In this document: piece after piece, positions 6,706-14,100 of the stretch | Position numbering within the stretch: the stretch's first letter is position 1 | Layout of the letters: every line of letters begins with the position of its first letter | Source of the DNA: a virus | Direction: 5' to 3' (one strand) | IMG/VR virus record: IMGVR_UViG_3300044627_002262 | Span: 1 to 62,281 of that record | Length of the DNA: 62,281 nucleotides | Program-made: the position numbers and the translations under genes | The notes under the pieces: generated by a model | What the model saw: only the letters and a program-made list of their open reading frames with translations | The model's database searches: none | What the model was told of the DNA's origin: nothing

Positions 6706-7491
6706 TCAGTTGAGCAGGTACTGCTCAGTGAGGTTCCAGAGTTGCTTGTTTACCTTTAGGTCTGCTGCTGGAGCGGACAGTTTGCGGATGCCAGAACCGG
6801 GGCGACCTTTGGTCAGGTTCTCCTGAACTCGGTTGAATGTAGCCCATAGGTTGGTTCCACCATCAGCGTAACGCCGCGCACGATTGAGATAGAACAAGCG
6901 GGTCTCCCATTCGCGACGATCAAGGTACTCCCCGTCTGCCTCTGGTTGATCATAGCGGAGTTTGAGCGCATCGATCAGGTACTGCTTCTGCGAAGCGTCT
7001 GTCAGTTCTTTCTGGCGAAACAATTCAACTCGCTCGACCAGTTGTGGCACATTGCTACGGAGTTCGTTTGCTGCCGTGATGAAGTGATTCACATCAGTGT
7101 TGCGGTGGTAGACTTTCAGGGTTTGAAAGATGTCACCTGTGACCAGTCCATTTAGGCAGGCGAAGACTCGCAGACCGAGGGACAGTTGAGCCGAGGAAGT
7201 TCCGTCATGCGAATTTATGAGGACGAATTCTGGAGCGACCTCGCCGCCGATATTGGTGATATCGCGATGCTGGAATTTGATGATGTGTTTTTGGAACCCG
7301 CGATTCTCATCCTTGCGGACTTTGCCGTACTGGATTTGGCGAGGTTCGTATCCAGACTCTCCGAGAGCATTGACGATCTCTTGAGTGCTGATGAATCCGT
7401 AGCGAGTGCTGCGGGTCGGTGCGGCATGGACTGCCGTGATTGGGTTCGTGTTTACGAGTTCAGTTTCGAGTGTTGGGATGATGATGTTCAT
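6706..7491 (-). CDS. DUF932-like phage protein
   Basis: 261 residues. The motifs TRYGFISTQEIVNALGESGYEP, KHIIKFQHRDI, VLINSHDGTSSAQLSLGLRVFACLNGLV and the helical C-terminus match the DUF932 family of phage and plasmid proteins. Function of that family is not established; it is usually encoded in early or conjugative-transfer regions. The gene is single, well preserved and the longest of this early cluster. The leader has AACAAACAATCAACATAGAA-type sequence without Shine-Dalgarno. Confidence 0.75.
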   Translation of the reverse strand: MNIIIPTLETELVNTNPITAVHAAPTRSTRYGFISTQEIVNALGESGYEPRQIQYGKVRKDENRGFQKHIIKFQHRDITNIGGEVAPEFVLINSHDGTSSAQLSLGLRVFACLNGLVTGDIFQTLKVYHRNTDVNHFITAANELRSNVPQLVERVELFRQKELTDASQKQYLIDALKLRYDQPEADGEYLDRREWETRLFYLNRARRYADGGTNLWATFNRVQENLTKGRPGSGIRKLSAPAADLKVNKQLWNLTEQYLLN

Positions 7492-7540
7492 TGTATTGGT
7501 TTTCTATGTTGATTGTTTGTTGTTCTGGGAGGAACAGTGG

Positions 7541-7879
7541 TTAGGAGTTGCGATGTTTGAAGAACGAGCAAAGCGCATCCTTCGCAAAAGCCTCATGGCG
7601 ATCTCTGATATCGTTGTGGTGAATCACCTCGATCTCGAAAGGGAGAGATGAACGGAGTTGAGCAGCACCCTTGGTAGCCACTTCTTCTGTCCAGTAGGAC
7701 ACGCCGCGATTCCAACTGCCAGAGAAGTTGAATCCCTTACCTTGCCGACTGATTGTCGAGATTCCACCTTTGACTGCAATTGTGTGACCTTGACCGAGGA
7801 GGCAGGAAACAGACTTGTTGTTTTTGATTTCGCGAAGATCGCGAATCAGGGTTTTGATGTATGAGCGGATATTTTTCAC
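7541..7879 (-). CDS. Hypothetical early protein, GTG start
   Basis: 112 residues from GTG 7879 (MKNIRSYIKTLIRDLREIKNNK). The centre is Gly/Ser-rich (GISTISRQGKGFNFSGSW) and the C-terminal half contains EIEVIHHNDIRDRHEAFAKDALCSFF. No family recognised. It is the first gene downstream of promoter copy C; the leader contains AACCAATAAATAGAAAAAATAAATACA. Confidence 0.65.
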   Translation of the reverse strand: MKNIRSYIKTLIRDLREIKNNKSVSCLLGQGHTIAVKGGISTISRQGKGFNFSGSWNRGVSYWTEEVATKGAAQLRSSLPFEIEVIHHNDIRDRHEAFAKDALCSFFKHRNS

Positions 7880-7939
7880 TGTATTTATTTTTTCTATTTA
7901 TTGGTTTGGTTCGTCGGCAGGTTGCCTTCGATGGAGATG

Positions 7940-7968
7940 ACATTACCGAAGCTGGTTGGGTTTGGCAA
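7940..7968 (-). promoter_or_regulatory. Conserved early promoter/operator element, copy C
   Basis: TTGCCA (7968-7963), 17-base spacer AACCCAACCAGCTTCGG, then TAATGT (7945-7940) on the minus strand. Directly upstream is AATAAGTA-AAAA-TACTTATT, a perfect 8-base dyad, and a TTATGACA block shared with copy B. The 7880-8044 gap holds this element and its A/T-rich flanks and no gene that I can see. It would drive 7541..7879 and the DUF932-like gene. Confidence 0.65.
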
Positions 7969-8044
7969 TAAGTATTTTTACTTATTTTTTGTCATAAGAA
8001 AAATATTTCTAAAAAACTATTGACACCCGCAGATGCTGATAAAA

Positions 8045-8194
8045 TCAGGCTCGGCAGGCATCCTTGCGAGGTCTGCCGCCTTTGAGTCCATTCAGAACTG
8101 CTGCCAGTCGTTTTTTTTCTGTGCTGACTGAACCACCTTTTTTGCCGATCTCGGACAGGAATTTCCGCACTGCTGATGGGAGTGTGTCGCTCAC
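8045..8194 (-). CDS. Small basic GKKGG protein
   Basis: 49 residues (MSDTLPSAVRKFLSEIGKKGGSVSTEKK...LNGLKGGRPRKDACRA) from GTG 8194, overlapping the preceding stop in GTGA. Short proteins with an FLSEIGKKGG...GGRPRK pattern occur widely in phages and mobile elements and resemble ribbon/helix DNA binders; function is unknown. The gap to the next gene holds promoter copy C. Confidence 0.6.
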   Translation of the reverse strand: MSDTLPSAVRKFLSEIGKKGGSVSTEKKRLAAVLNGLKGGRPRKDACRA

Positions 8195-8442
8195 GATTGC
8201 TGCTCCTCCTGCGCCTGTTGTTTTGCGAATGCCTCTGCCTCTGCTTCTGTAGCGTGTTCTGGGTATGCCTCACGCTTCGCGATCTCTTCCAGCAATGCCG
8301 ATCCTACCAGCAATCGAAACGCTAATGCGCGAGTGTTGCTGACGAGGTCTGCGAGAACCTCGGATGCCTTGAGGGTCTTAAAGTCAATTTGTTTCAGCAC
8401 TGCGTCGAGTGCTTCCTGTGTTTTTGTGTCTGTATCAATCAT
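8191..8442 (-). CDS. Hypothetical helical early protein
   Basis: 83 residues, all helical: TQEALDAVLKQIDFKTLKASEVLADLVSNTRALAF, then a Glu/Ala/Gln-rich tail (EHATEAEAEAFAKQQAQEEQQS). No catalytic motif or family recognised. The start overlaps the stop of 8435..8677 and the stop overlaps the following GTG. Confidence 0.65.
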   Translation of the reverse strand: MIDTDTKTQEALDAVLKQIDFKTLKASEVLADLVSNTRALAFRLLVGSALLEEIAKREAYPEHATEAEAEAFAKQQAQEEQQS

Positions 8443-8677
8443 ATTTATTTTCTTCTTTGCGCTTCAGCATTGCTTCAGCGTCTTGATATGCGAGGTCTGC
8501 TACTATGTCGGGATGTTCCTCCGAATACTTTTCGGATGCCCGATAACCGATCAATGCCATTGCTGCGAACCAATCACCGATTGCCATCCCCGTGTTCGGA
8601 CGAACGCTGGGGTTCTTGGAATCGCCCGGATATCCCTGAACAGGGAATGCGGGATGGTTGTTGGTATGCTTCGGCAT
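8435..8677 (-). CDS. Hypothetical early protein
   Basis: 80 residues (MPKHTNNHPAFPVQGYPGD...GMAIGDWFAAMALIGY, then a helical end with Glu/Lys). The pattern HPAFP...GMxxRDWFAAxAL resembles a widespread small phage protein family in which a GMTLRDYFAAKAL-like core is common; its role is unknown. Transcribed after two hairpins in the intercistronic gap. Confidence 0.7.
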   Translation of the reverse strand: MPKHTNNHPAFPVQGYPGDSKNPSVRPNTGMAIGDWFAAMALIGYRASEKYSEEHPDIVADLAYQDAEAMLKRKEENKYD

Positions 8678-8683
8678 AGGTGA

Positions 8684-8702
8684 TCGGGCGCAATATGCCC
8701 GA
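8684..8702 (-). terminator. Intercistronic hairpin
   Basis: TCGGGC and GCCCGA form a 6-base stem with a 7-base loop just before the 8435..8677 gene. It follows a second hairpin at 8718..8749. No U-tract on the minus strand; attenuation or RNA processing is as likely as termination. Confidence 0.35.
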
Positions 8703-8717
8703 CCACCCTGCCAGTGT

Positions 8718-8749
8718 CAATCGACCTCATAACGGAGTCAGGTCGATTG
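8718..8749 (-). terminator. Perfect 10-base hairpin at gene end
   Basis: CAATCGACCT (8718-8727) pairs perfectly with AGGTCGATTG (8740-8749) around a 12-base loop, spanning the stop codon of 8727..9323. The coding end (PIDLTPL) is part of the stem. There is no U-tract. Confidence 0.45.
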
Positions 8750-9323
8750 GAAATGTGGTTGGCGCGGATGAGAGGTCATCGATTCCGATTGGCTTGCCTG
8801 CAAGAATCCACTTCTCGTATGCCTCAAGCGAGTAATCGCTCAATGCCTTCGCCAGAAGGCGAGATGCCTCTTCATTGTTGCGAGGCGCGACAATCGATAG
8901 TGTCCAACCGCCACGCTCGTTGATTGCTCCCCAACGGACATGGTCAAATGGAGCGACATCATCGATTCCGACAACTTCAGATACTCGACCATCGTAAACG
9001 CCACGCTTGATCTTTTTGGCCTCCAGTGCGGCGATCACTTCTTCAGGACTGCCAAGTCCATTAGACTCGCCACAGATCGATTTTAAGAAGGAAGATACCC
9101 GCTTGATAGCGGACAGTGATTTTGTGCGAATGCGGATGTTTCCTCCGTACCAGTCTCCTGCTCCTTTGTGGGTTTGCCACTGAAGATCAAAGTCGGTATT
9201 ACTGCGTCCGAATTGATCGTGCCTCCAGTGCGACTCGATAATCTCAATGTTGATGTGTTCATACTCGGCACTGCTTTTGGTGCGTGAGATGCGATAGTAG
9301 GTTTTGGATACTTTGTTTTTCAT
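8727..9323 (-). CDS. Hypothetical early protein
   Basis: 198 residues with mixed alpha/beta pattern. Notable segments are EYEHINIEIIESHWRH, WYGGNIRIRTKSLSAIKRVSSFLKS, VVGIDDVAPFDHVRWGA and a helical C-terminal EEASRLLAKALSDYSLEAYEKWILAG. No known family recognised. The leader is AACCTCAACCATCAATAAATAAATACC before ATG, the recurring A/T-rich early leader. Confidence 0.7.
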   Translation of the reverse strand: MKNKVSKTYYRISRTKSSAEYEHINIEIIESHWRHDQFGRSNTDFDLQWQTHKGAGDWYGGNIRIRTKSLSAIKRVSSFLKSICGESNGLGSPEEVIAALEAKKIKRGVYDGRVSEVVGIDDVAPFDHVRWGAINERGGWTLSIVAPRNNEEASRLLAKALSDYSLEAYEKWILAGKPIGIDDLSSAPTTFPIDLTPL

Positions 9324-9360
9324 GGTATTTATTTATTGATGGTTGAGGTTGCGTCTGGGG

Positions 9361-9624
9361 TTACTTCTCCTGCTCGCGCAGGGAAAGAAGATGCTTGATG
9401 AGGTAATCCTCGACTTGAGCGAGTGCCTTGCACTGTTCGATTCGGTGATCCCGCGCCTTGCTGTAGGCTTCGTCGCCTTGGACATAGTAGTCCCGTGCGT
9501 TGAACTCGATCTTTCCGAGTGCCTCCTGTGCTGCGATAATTGCGTTGTATGCCGCCTCGTAGCCTTCCCAGAGGTCTTTGGCAGAGGTTCCGTTCAGGTG
9601 GACTGTTGGTGGTGTAATGGTCAT
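9361..9624 (-). CDS. Hypothetical helical early protein
   Basis: 87 residues, mostly helical (AKDLWEGYEAAYNAIIAAQEALGK ... KALAQVEDYLIKHLLSLREQEK). Family not recognised. Starts with an A/T-rich leader (AAAAAATAATACC) and lacks a Shine-Dalgarno site. Confidence 0.65.
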   Translation of the reverse strand: MTITPPTVHLNGTSAKDLWEGYEAAYNAIIAAQEALGKIEFNARDYYVQGDEAYSKARDHRIEQCKALAQVEDYLIKHLLSLREQEK

Positions 9625-9628
9625 GGTA

Positions 9629-9919
9629 TTATTTTTTAAGTACGATATCTAAAAATAGATTATTGTGCTGGTCGCAGAGTGCCTGCGCTTTTGCACGGGT
9701 CTTAAATCGTGCAAGTGCAGTGCCAGACACATTCTTCTGCGAGGCGGGTTTTACGATGTAGCATTCAATCCTACCTTGATTTGTGCAGGCATAAGCGACT
9801 ATCCAAAACTCATTGCGAGCAAGATCGATGGTCTCCAACAGAGATTCGCGGTAGTGAAGGTATTTTGCTTTCTTTGCTTTTGCGGCGAGTTTGGAGAGTG
9901 TTGTTTCGGTGATATTCAT
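9629..9919 (-). CDS. Hypothetical early protein
   Basis: 96 residues. N-terminus MNITETTLSKLAAKAKKAKYLHYRESLLE is helical and basic; then FWIVAYACTNQGRIECYIVK beta-strands, and a helical end. The MNITE opening is shared with the next upstream gene (MNITELIKQL), which suggests a common leader or duplication of the start region. No function recognised. Confidence 0.65.
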   Translation of the reverse strand: MNITETTLSKLAAKAKKAKYLHYRESLLETIDLARNEFWIVAYACTNQGRIECYIVKPASQKNVSGTALARFKTRAKAQALCDQHNNLFLDIVLKK

Positions 9920-9937
9920 GTCAGTGATTGGTTGAGG

Positions 9938-10153
9938 TTAGAGTGCCAGTGCTGCTGCCGCTTCCTCGTCAGAGAGGATGAGGTCAGTTCCACAATCCAG
10001 ATAGGCATGGCGACCTGTGGATTGCTGCCAGCAGTAAAGGAGAACTTTACCACTGCGTGAGCGGAATGGAGTTTCGGTTCTTCCGCAGGCGGGAATCCAG
10101 TTTCCCTGTGCGGCTTTTTCTTCAAGTTGCTTGATGAGTTCTGTGATGTTCAT
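9938..10153 (-). CDS. Hypothetical early protein, possibly leaderless
   Basis: 71 residues. MNITELIKQLEEKAAQGNW is followed by a small cysteine-containing region (IPACGRTETPF, LLYCWQQ, YLDCGTD) that could be a minimal zinc site. The ATG lies 6 bases past the -10 of promoter copy A, so transcription would start at or near the initiation codon. Family not recognised. Confidence 0.6.
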   Translation of the reverse strand: MNITELIKQLEEKAAQGNWIPACGRTETPFRSRSGKVLLYCWQQSTGRHAYLDCGTDLILSDEEAAAALAL

Positions 10154-10159
10154 GTGAGT

Positions 10160-10187
10160 AGATTAGCTAACCTGCTTGGGTTTGCAA
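10160..10187 (-). promoter_or_regulatory. Conserved early promoter/operator element, copy A
   Basis: TTGCAA (10187-10182), a 16-base spacer ACCCAAGCAGGTTAGC and TAATCT (10165-10160). The spacer includes the imperfect dyad AACC-CAAGCA-GGTT. Upstream on the minus strand is an A/T-rich ATATAACAAAAATT stretch. Same architecture as copies B, C and D. Confidence 0.6.
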
Positions 10188-10199
10188 GAGGAATTTTTG

Positions 10200-10373
10200 T
10201 TATATCTTAACAATTTTTGGGATGGAATCATCGCTCCAATTTTTGACGATTTGTAAAAACTTTTCTGCTGGTTTGCGAGTCTTCCACGCAATTCCATTTC
10301 TGAAAAAGAAACCATATCCATCTTTTGTTCTGCAAAGCGTCCTGCCGTGCTGGTCTTTGATTTTGTAAATCAT
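10200..10373 (-). CDS. Small hypothetical early protein
   Basis: 57 residues from ATG 10373 (MIYKIKDQHGRTLCRTKDGYGFFFRNGIAWKTRKPAEK...). Basic and aromatic, with no recognised family. The start is chosen because it lies 2 bases downstream of the stop of 10376..10729; a longer frame to 10418 would overlap that gene. Confidence 0.6.
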   Translation of the reverse strand: MIYKIKDQHGRTLCRTKDGYGFFFRNGIAWKTRKPAEKFLQIVKNWSDDSIPKIVKI

Positions 10374-10375
10374 TT

Positions 10376-10729
10376 TTAAATAATTTGAGCAAGTGACCAA
10401 TAGAATCTGGCATCGCATTCAAGTTGATCTGCCTTTCCAATGCGGAGAGCAACAAGGGAATTGTGATTCCACGCTTTTGTTCCAAGTCCTTTTTCTTGAC
10501 GAATGGTTGCGGCAGAAGCATCAAGTTTTTTCGACCTTTGAATCAATTGCTCTTTTGTTGCCGCATCACTTTTCCATGATTTCAAGATTTCTTTAGCCTT
10601 GGATAAATCCCAAATCACTTGTGGGAAAAGATTGGATTTGTATTCGCGGAGTTCAGCAAACCCAGCGTCATTGTGGATACGAAGAACTGTTTTGGTTTTT
10701 TTGTTGATGTAGGTTTCTGTTGTTTTCAT
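10376..10729 (-). CDS. Hypothetical early protein
   Basis: 117 residues from ATG 10729 (MKTTETYINKKTKTVLRIHNDAG...). The open frame reaches 10837, but that start codon lies inside the conserved promoter block B, so the shorter start is preferred. Contains SKAKEILKSWKSDAATKEQLIQRSK and a C-terminal aromatic stretch. No family recognised. It would be the first gene of the leftmost early transcript. Confidence 0.65.
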   Translation of the reverse strand: MKTTETYINKKTKTVLRIHNDAGFAELREYKSNLFPQVIWDLSKAKEILKSWKSDAATKEQLIQRSKKLDASAATIRQEKGLGTKAWNHNSLVALRIGKADQLECDARFYWSLAQII

Positions 10730-10784
10730 TTTTGGATTTTTAATTTGTTTTTCGTCGTCGGCGTTGTGCCTCCGATCTGCGAAC

Positions 10785-10812
10785 ACATTACCAAACCCGC
10801 TTGGGTTATCAA
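10785..10812 (-). promoter_or_regulatory. Conserved early promoter/operator element, copy B
   Basis: TTGATA (10812-10807), a 16-base spacer ACCCAAGCGGGTTTGG and TAATGT (10790-10785). The spacer holds the perfect dyad AACCC-AAGC-GGGTT. Upstream is ATAAAAATATTTC and a TATGACA block also present at copy C, and the downstream leader shares GCCGACGA with copy C. The 10730-10888 gap contains only this element, its flanks and, on the plus strand at about 10877, one more AACCCAAGCAG. Confidence 0.65.
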
Positions 10813-10888
10813 GAAATATTTTTATCCGTTGTGTCATAGTAAAAACATTTTTGCTTGACGCTTGATCAAAAACCCAAGCAGTCCGTAG

Positions 10889-10915
10889 ACCCGCATGAAT
10901 ACTCGCTCTGCGGGT
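10889..10915 (-). terminator. Hairpin 3' of the tRNA, possible late terminator
   Basis: ACCCGCA (10889-10895) and TGCGGGT (10909-10915) form a 7-base stem with a 13-base loop immediately after the tRNA CCA end (one base shared). On the minus strand a GGGTTTTTG tract follows about 15 bases later. It lies at the end of the late transcript and before the early promoters, so termination or tRNA 3' processing fits. Confidence 0.45.
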
Positions 10916-10988
10916 GGTTGCAGGACAAGGAGTCGAACCTTGAACTTCAGGTTATGGGCCTGACGAGATACCTTTTCTCTATCCTGCG
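10915..10988 (-). tRNA. tRNA-Met(CAT), initiator (fMet) type, CCA encoded
   Basis: A complete cloverleaf is read on the minus strand: acceptor CGCAGGA/TCCTGCA, D arm GAGA-AAAGGTA-TCTC, anticodon arm TCAGG-CCCATAA-CCTGA, variable AGTT, T arm CAAGG-TTCGACT-CCTTG, then ACCA. The first acceptor pair is a C1/A72 mismatch, the hallmark of bacterial initiator tRNA, and A73 plus CCA are encoded. Two of the three G-C pairs that mark initiators are kept in the anticodon stem (29-41 is A-U). Position 33 is C instead of the near-universal U. An elongator Met or Ile2 tRNA would be expected to pair 1-72. Confidence 0.88.
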
Positions 10989-10992
10989 GAAA

Positions 10993-11148
10993 TTATTTTT
11001 TGCGAGATGCTGCGGCTTTTTTCGCCTTCGCTTTGCGTTGGATACTGTACGCAATTGCGGCAGCTTGCGCTGGCTTTTTGCCTGAACGAATTTCAGCCGC
11101 GATGTTGCGGTCAAAACAATTTTGCGAAGCGCATTTTCGAGTCGGCAT
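10993..11148 (-). CDS. Small basic phage protein
   Basis: 51 residues (MPTRKCASQNCFDRNIAAEI, then RSGKKPAQAAAIAYSIQRKA and a Lys/Ala tail). The GKKPAQAAAIAYSxxRKAK pattern is common in short basic proteins encoded among phage virion genes; they may bind DNA in the capsid. ATG is 2 bases after the stop of the 3483-residue gene; the tRNA follows after 4 bases. Too short for length-filtered gene calling but well supported by position. Confidence 0.65.
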   Translation of the reverse strand: MPTRKCASQNCFDRNIAAEIRSGKKPAQAAAIAYSIQRKAKAKKAAASRKK

Positions 11149-11150
11149 AG

Positions 11151-14100
11151 TTATTTTTTAGTTTCACCAGTCAAATTGGACAAGGTCATTTTTGCTTTCT
11201 CCAATGATGCCTGAAGTTTTTGCTTTGACTTCTCATCGGTAGCAGTAGCCAATTCGCGTTTAAATTTCGCGACCTTCAACTCTGCTTCTTCCAGTTTTTT
11301 TTCTGCTGCGTTTTCGTCATCTTCTGCTTTTTTGCGAGCGGCAAGCAATGCGACATACTCTTCTGGAGTTTTTGCATTCTGCACACCTGTCAATGCCACT
11401 TCTTCTTCAGGAGTGAGAAGACGAACAATTTCTGTTCTCTTTTTGCCGTCCACTTCAACCAACCGATTAACTTTGAATAGCGATGCATATGCCATGATCT
11501 CGTCCACATTGTCGGCGGCATCGGCATAGTCTGCTGGTTCCGATCCCGAAACTTGCGCTCCGTACAATCCAAACAATTCTTTTTCGTTGTACCAAAGTGC
11601 GGCTTGCATATCTGCGATGGTGATATCGATTCCTTTTCTGCGAAGTTTTTTCTGCGCGATCTCCATCACATCTTGCTGGAAGTCACGCTCCAGATCGGTT
11701 CTCGGAGCGGCAACTGGGTCAGTGCGATTTTCAACCCAGTTCTTTGCTGCTCGTCGCAAGTCGCTTTTAGCTTTGTACTGCCCCTTGCGATACCTGTCCT
11801 CAAGTGCTGTTGCCAACTCCAACATTTTTTGAGGGTCTGCCAGCAACTTGTCGAGTCCATCTCTCGATATGCCGTCCAACTCTGGCTCGTTCATGTAATC
11901 GAAAAACTCTTTTTCGCCATCTTTGTTTATTCGCTTCAGAAGAGGCTCAAATTTCTCGCCAGCACTATTTGCGGAATCTGATCGATACTGCTCCAGAATA
12001 GATTTTCTGAAAGTATCATATTGATTCGCTTCCTTCAGTGGTGCGTGTTGGAAAACATTCCCAAGAATTCTATTCCATGTACGGGTGAACCACAGGTCTG
12101 CCGTGAGCGTTGTGTAGTCGCCATGCAGGTTATTGATGAACGATCCGATCTTAGGCCCAAACACGCTAAACCCAGTCACCATCTGGTCTGCCTGTCCATC
12201 AACTGTTAGAGGCTTGCCTTTGAACCAGAGATTTTTGTTTTTCTTAAAATATCCGTTCCATTCCGAAACAGTCATTTTTTTCCTGAACAATTTATCGAGT
12301 GCCTGAATCCCGTTGTTTTTAATCAACTCATCGAGCTTCAAAAGATTGTTTTCAATCGCACGGGTTTCTCCTCCAAATGTGCCGTACAATTCGTCTTTAA
12401 TCTCTGGCAGTGTCTTTCCGCTTTCGAGCAGGAACTGCACCCTTGCTGCCATCTTTCCGTTCTCAAAAACATTGTTGCCTTGCGATGCTATGCCAAGCAC
12501 CGAGTCAAAGATGAATTCTTTGTCTGCATCGTATGTAGGAGTTCCACGATTCAAGAATGGGAAGAACTCGGAATACTTTTGCTTCATCTTCTTCAGAGCA
12601 GTGTCGTACCACCCGATTGCGTTCGGTGCTTCCGGGTTCTTTGCTGCTCGCTCCATATGCCCTTGGATTTCGTCAACGATTGTCTCGGCAACGATCTGTC
12701 CTGCTCTGGTGCTGTAATCGCCGGGTTGAATGAACCCATCGTCTGCACTGCGTTTCTGCAATGCATACATCAGGTCATTCACCGAGGTCTTCAGCCTGCC
12801 GCCTTTCGTATAGTACGATTCAGGCACTGTGAACTTCTCTGTGCCATCCAGAATTGGAGTCACAGATCGGCTCAACCCACTTGTGGGGTACAACTGCTCT
12901 CGGATGTAATCCGCAACCTCCTGACCTAATCCGTAGCGTTCTGCGAATCGGTCTGGGTCGAAGGTGAACCCTTCTCCTGCGAGGGATTTTGCGTACGGGA
13001 TAAGAACTGAATCGATACCCCTTCGGAGTAGTATGGGGAATCCTCTGGCAAGTCTGGTATCTTGCTGTATTGCCTTTGGAATTCCTCCCTGCTGATCTTG
13101 TGTATTTTCTTCATTTATTGATTCTCCTTTTATCCAATCTGGTACTTTTAGACTTCCATCATCTGCTGTAAAGTCTGAAGTCGTGTCATAGTAAAATGAA
13201 TCGACAAGAGTTTTATTGATATTTTTGATGTTTGATGCTTTTTGAATTTCAATAAGTTTGTCTTCAAATTTATCAATATTATCAAAATTTGCTGCCTTGA
13301 TGCCCCTTCCATCAACAGTCACTGACAACCCGTCAATACCCACTTCTTTTGCTTTTTTAAAGGCATTGAGTATTTGCTCTTCGGTTAGTTTTTTGTCATG
13401 GACAAGGTAGACAGATGGTGCGCCTTCGGTTAGTCCAATACTTGGTTTCCATGCGATGCCAGCATCCTGCGTCATCAAGACTGACAACCACTTTGTGACC
13501 GACTGCGACTGCTCCCATGTCATGTTTGGAGCGGAGAAAACAAAACTTGGTTCAGCCTCAAATTTCCATGTACCAAGAATGTTGTCGAATTGGATGCCAG
13601 TGAGTCCTGCCGCTTCAGCAATAAACTCTTTGAATTTTTTGGTCTTGAAGAGCGTTGCGACTGCCCCCTGAAGGGATTTTAGCCCGACACTTACATCTTG
13701 TTCTTGTTTCTTTACAAGAGCGACATACGCTTCGTATGCGGCAAGGTCTTTTGCGTATTTAGCTTTATCTTCTTTTGAAGCATCCTGCGGTATATCGGCA
13801 GGCTTCTCGACAGGAACAGGCACTTCTCGATTGTCCACTGGGAACTTGAATGGCGCAGGAACCATGCCCCGATTCATCAAGTTTATTGACCTTGTCAATC
13901 GGTCAACCTCGGCAACCTGTGCAGCATCATTCAAAGTAAAATCCCGATCTGGATTTTCCATGAACTCGTTTAGCAAGTCGGCTATTTCTTCCGACCTTTG
14001 GATGTCATCTTGGGATTTATCTTCTTTATTTTTGATATCGATATTTTCCCAATAGAGATTGCCGATATCGAGTAGTGCATCTCGTTTTTTGTTCAACTCA

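Noticed and set aside
7995-8030. TTGACA on the plus strand as a second promoter
   Set aside because: The nearest A/T-rich -10 candidate gives only a 14-base spacer, and no plus-strand gene follows.
10915-10988. Elongator tRNA-Met or lysidine-type tRNA-Ile2
   Set aside because: The C1/A72 mismatch with ACCA end is characteristic of initiators; elongators pair 1-72. Not fully excluded because position 29-41 is A-U.
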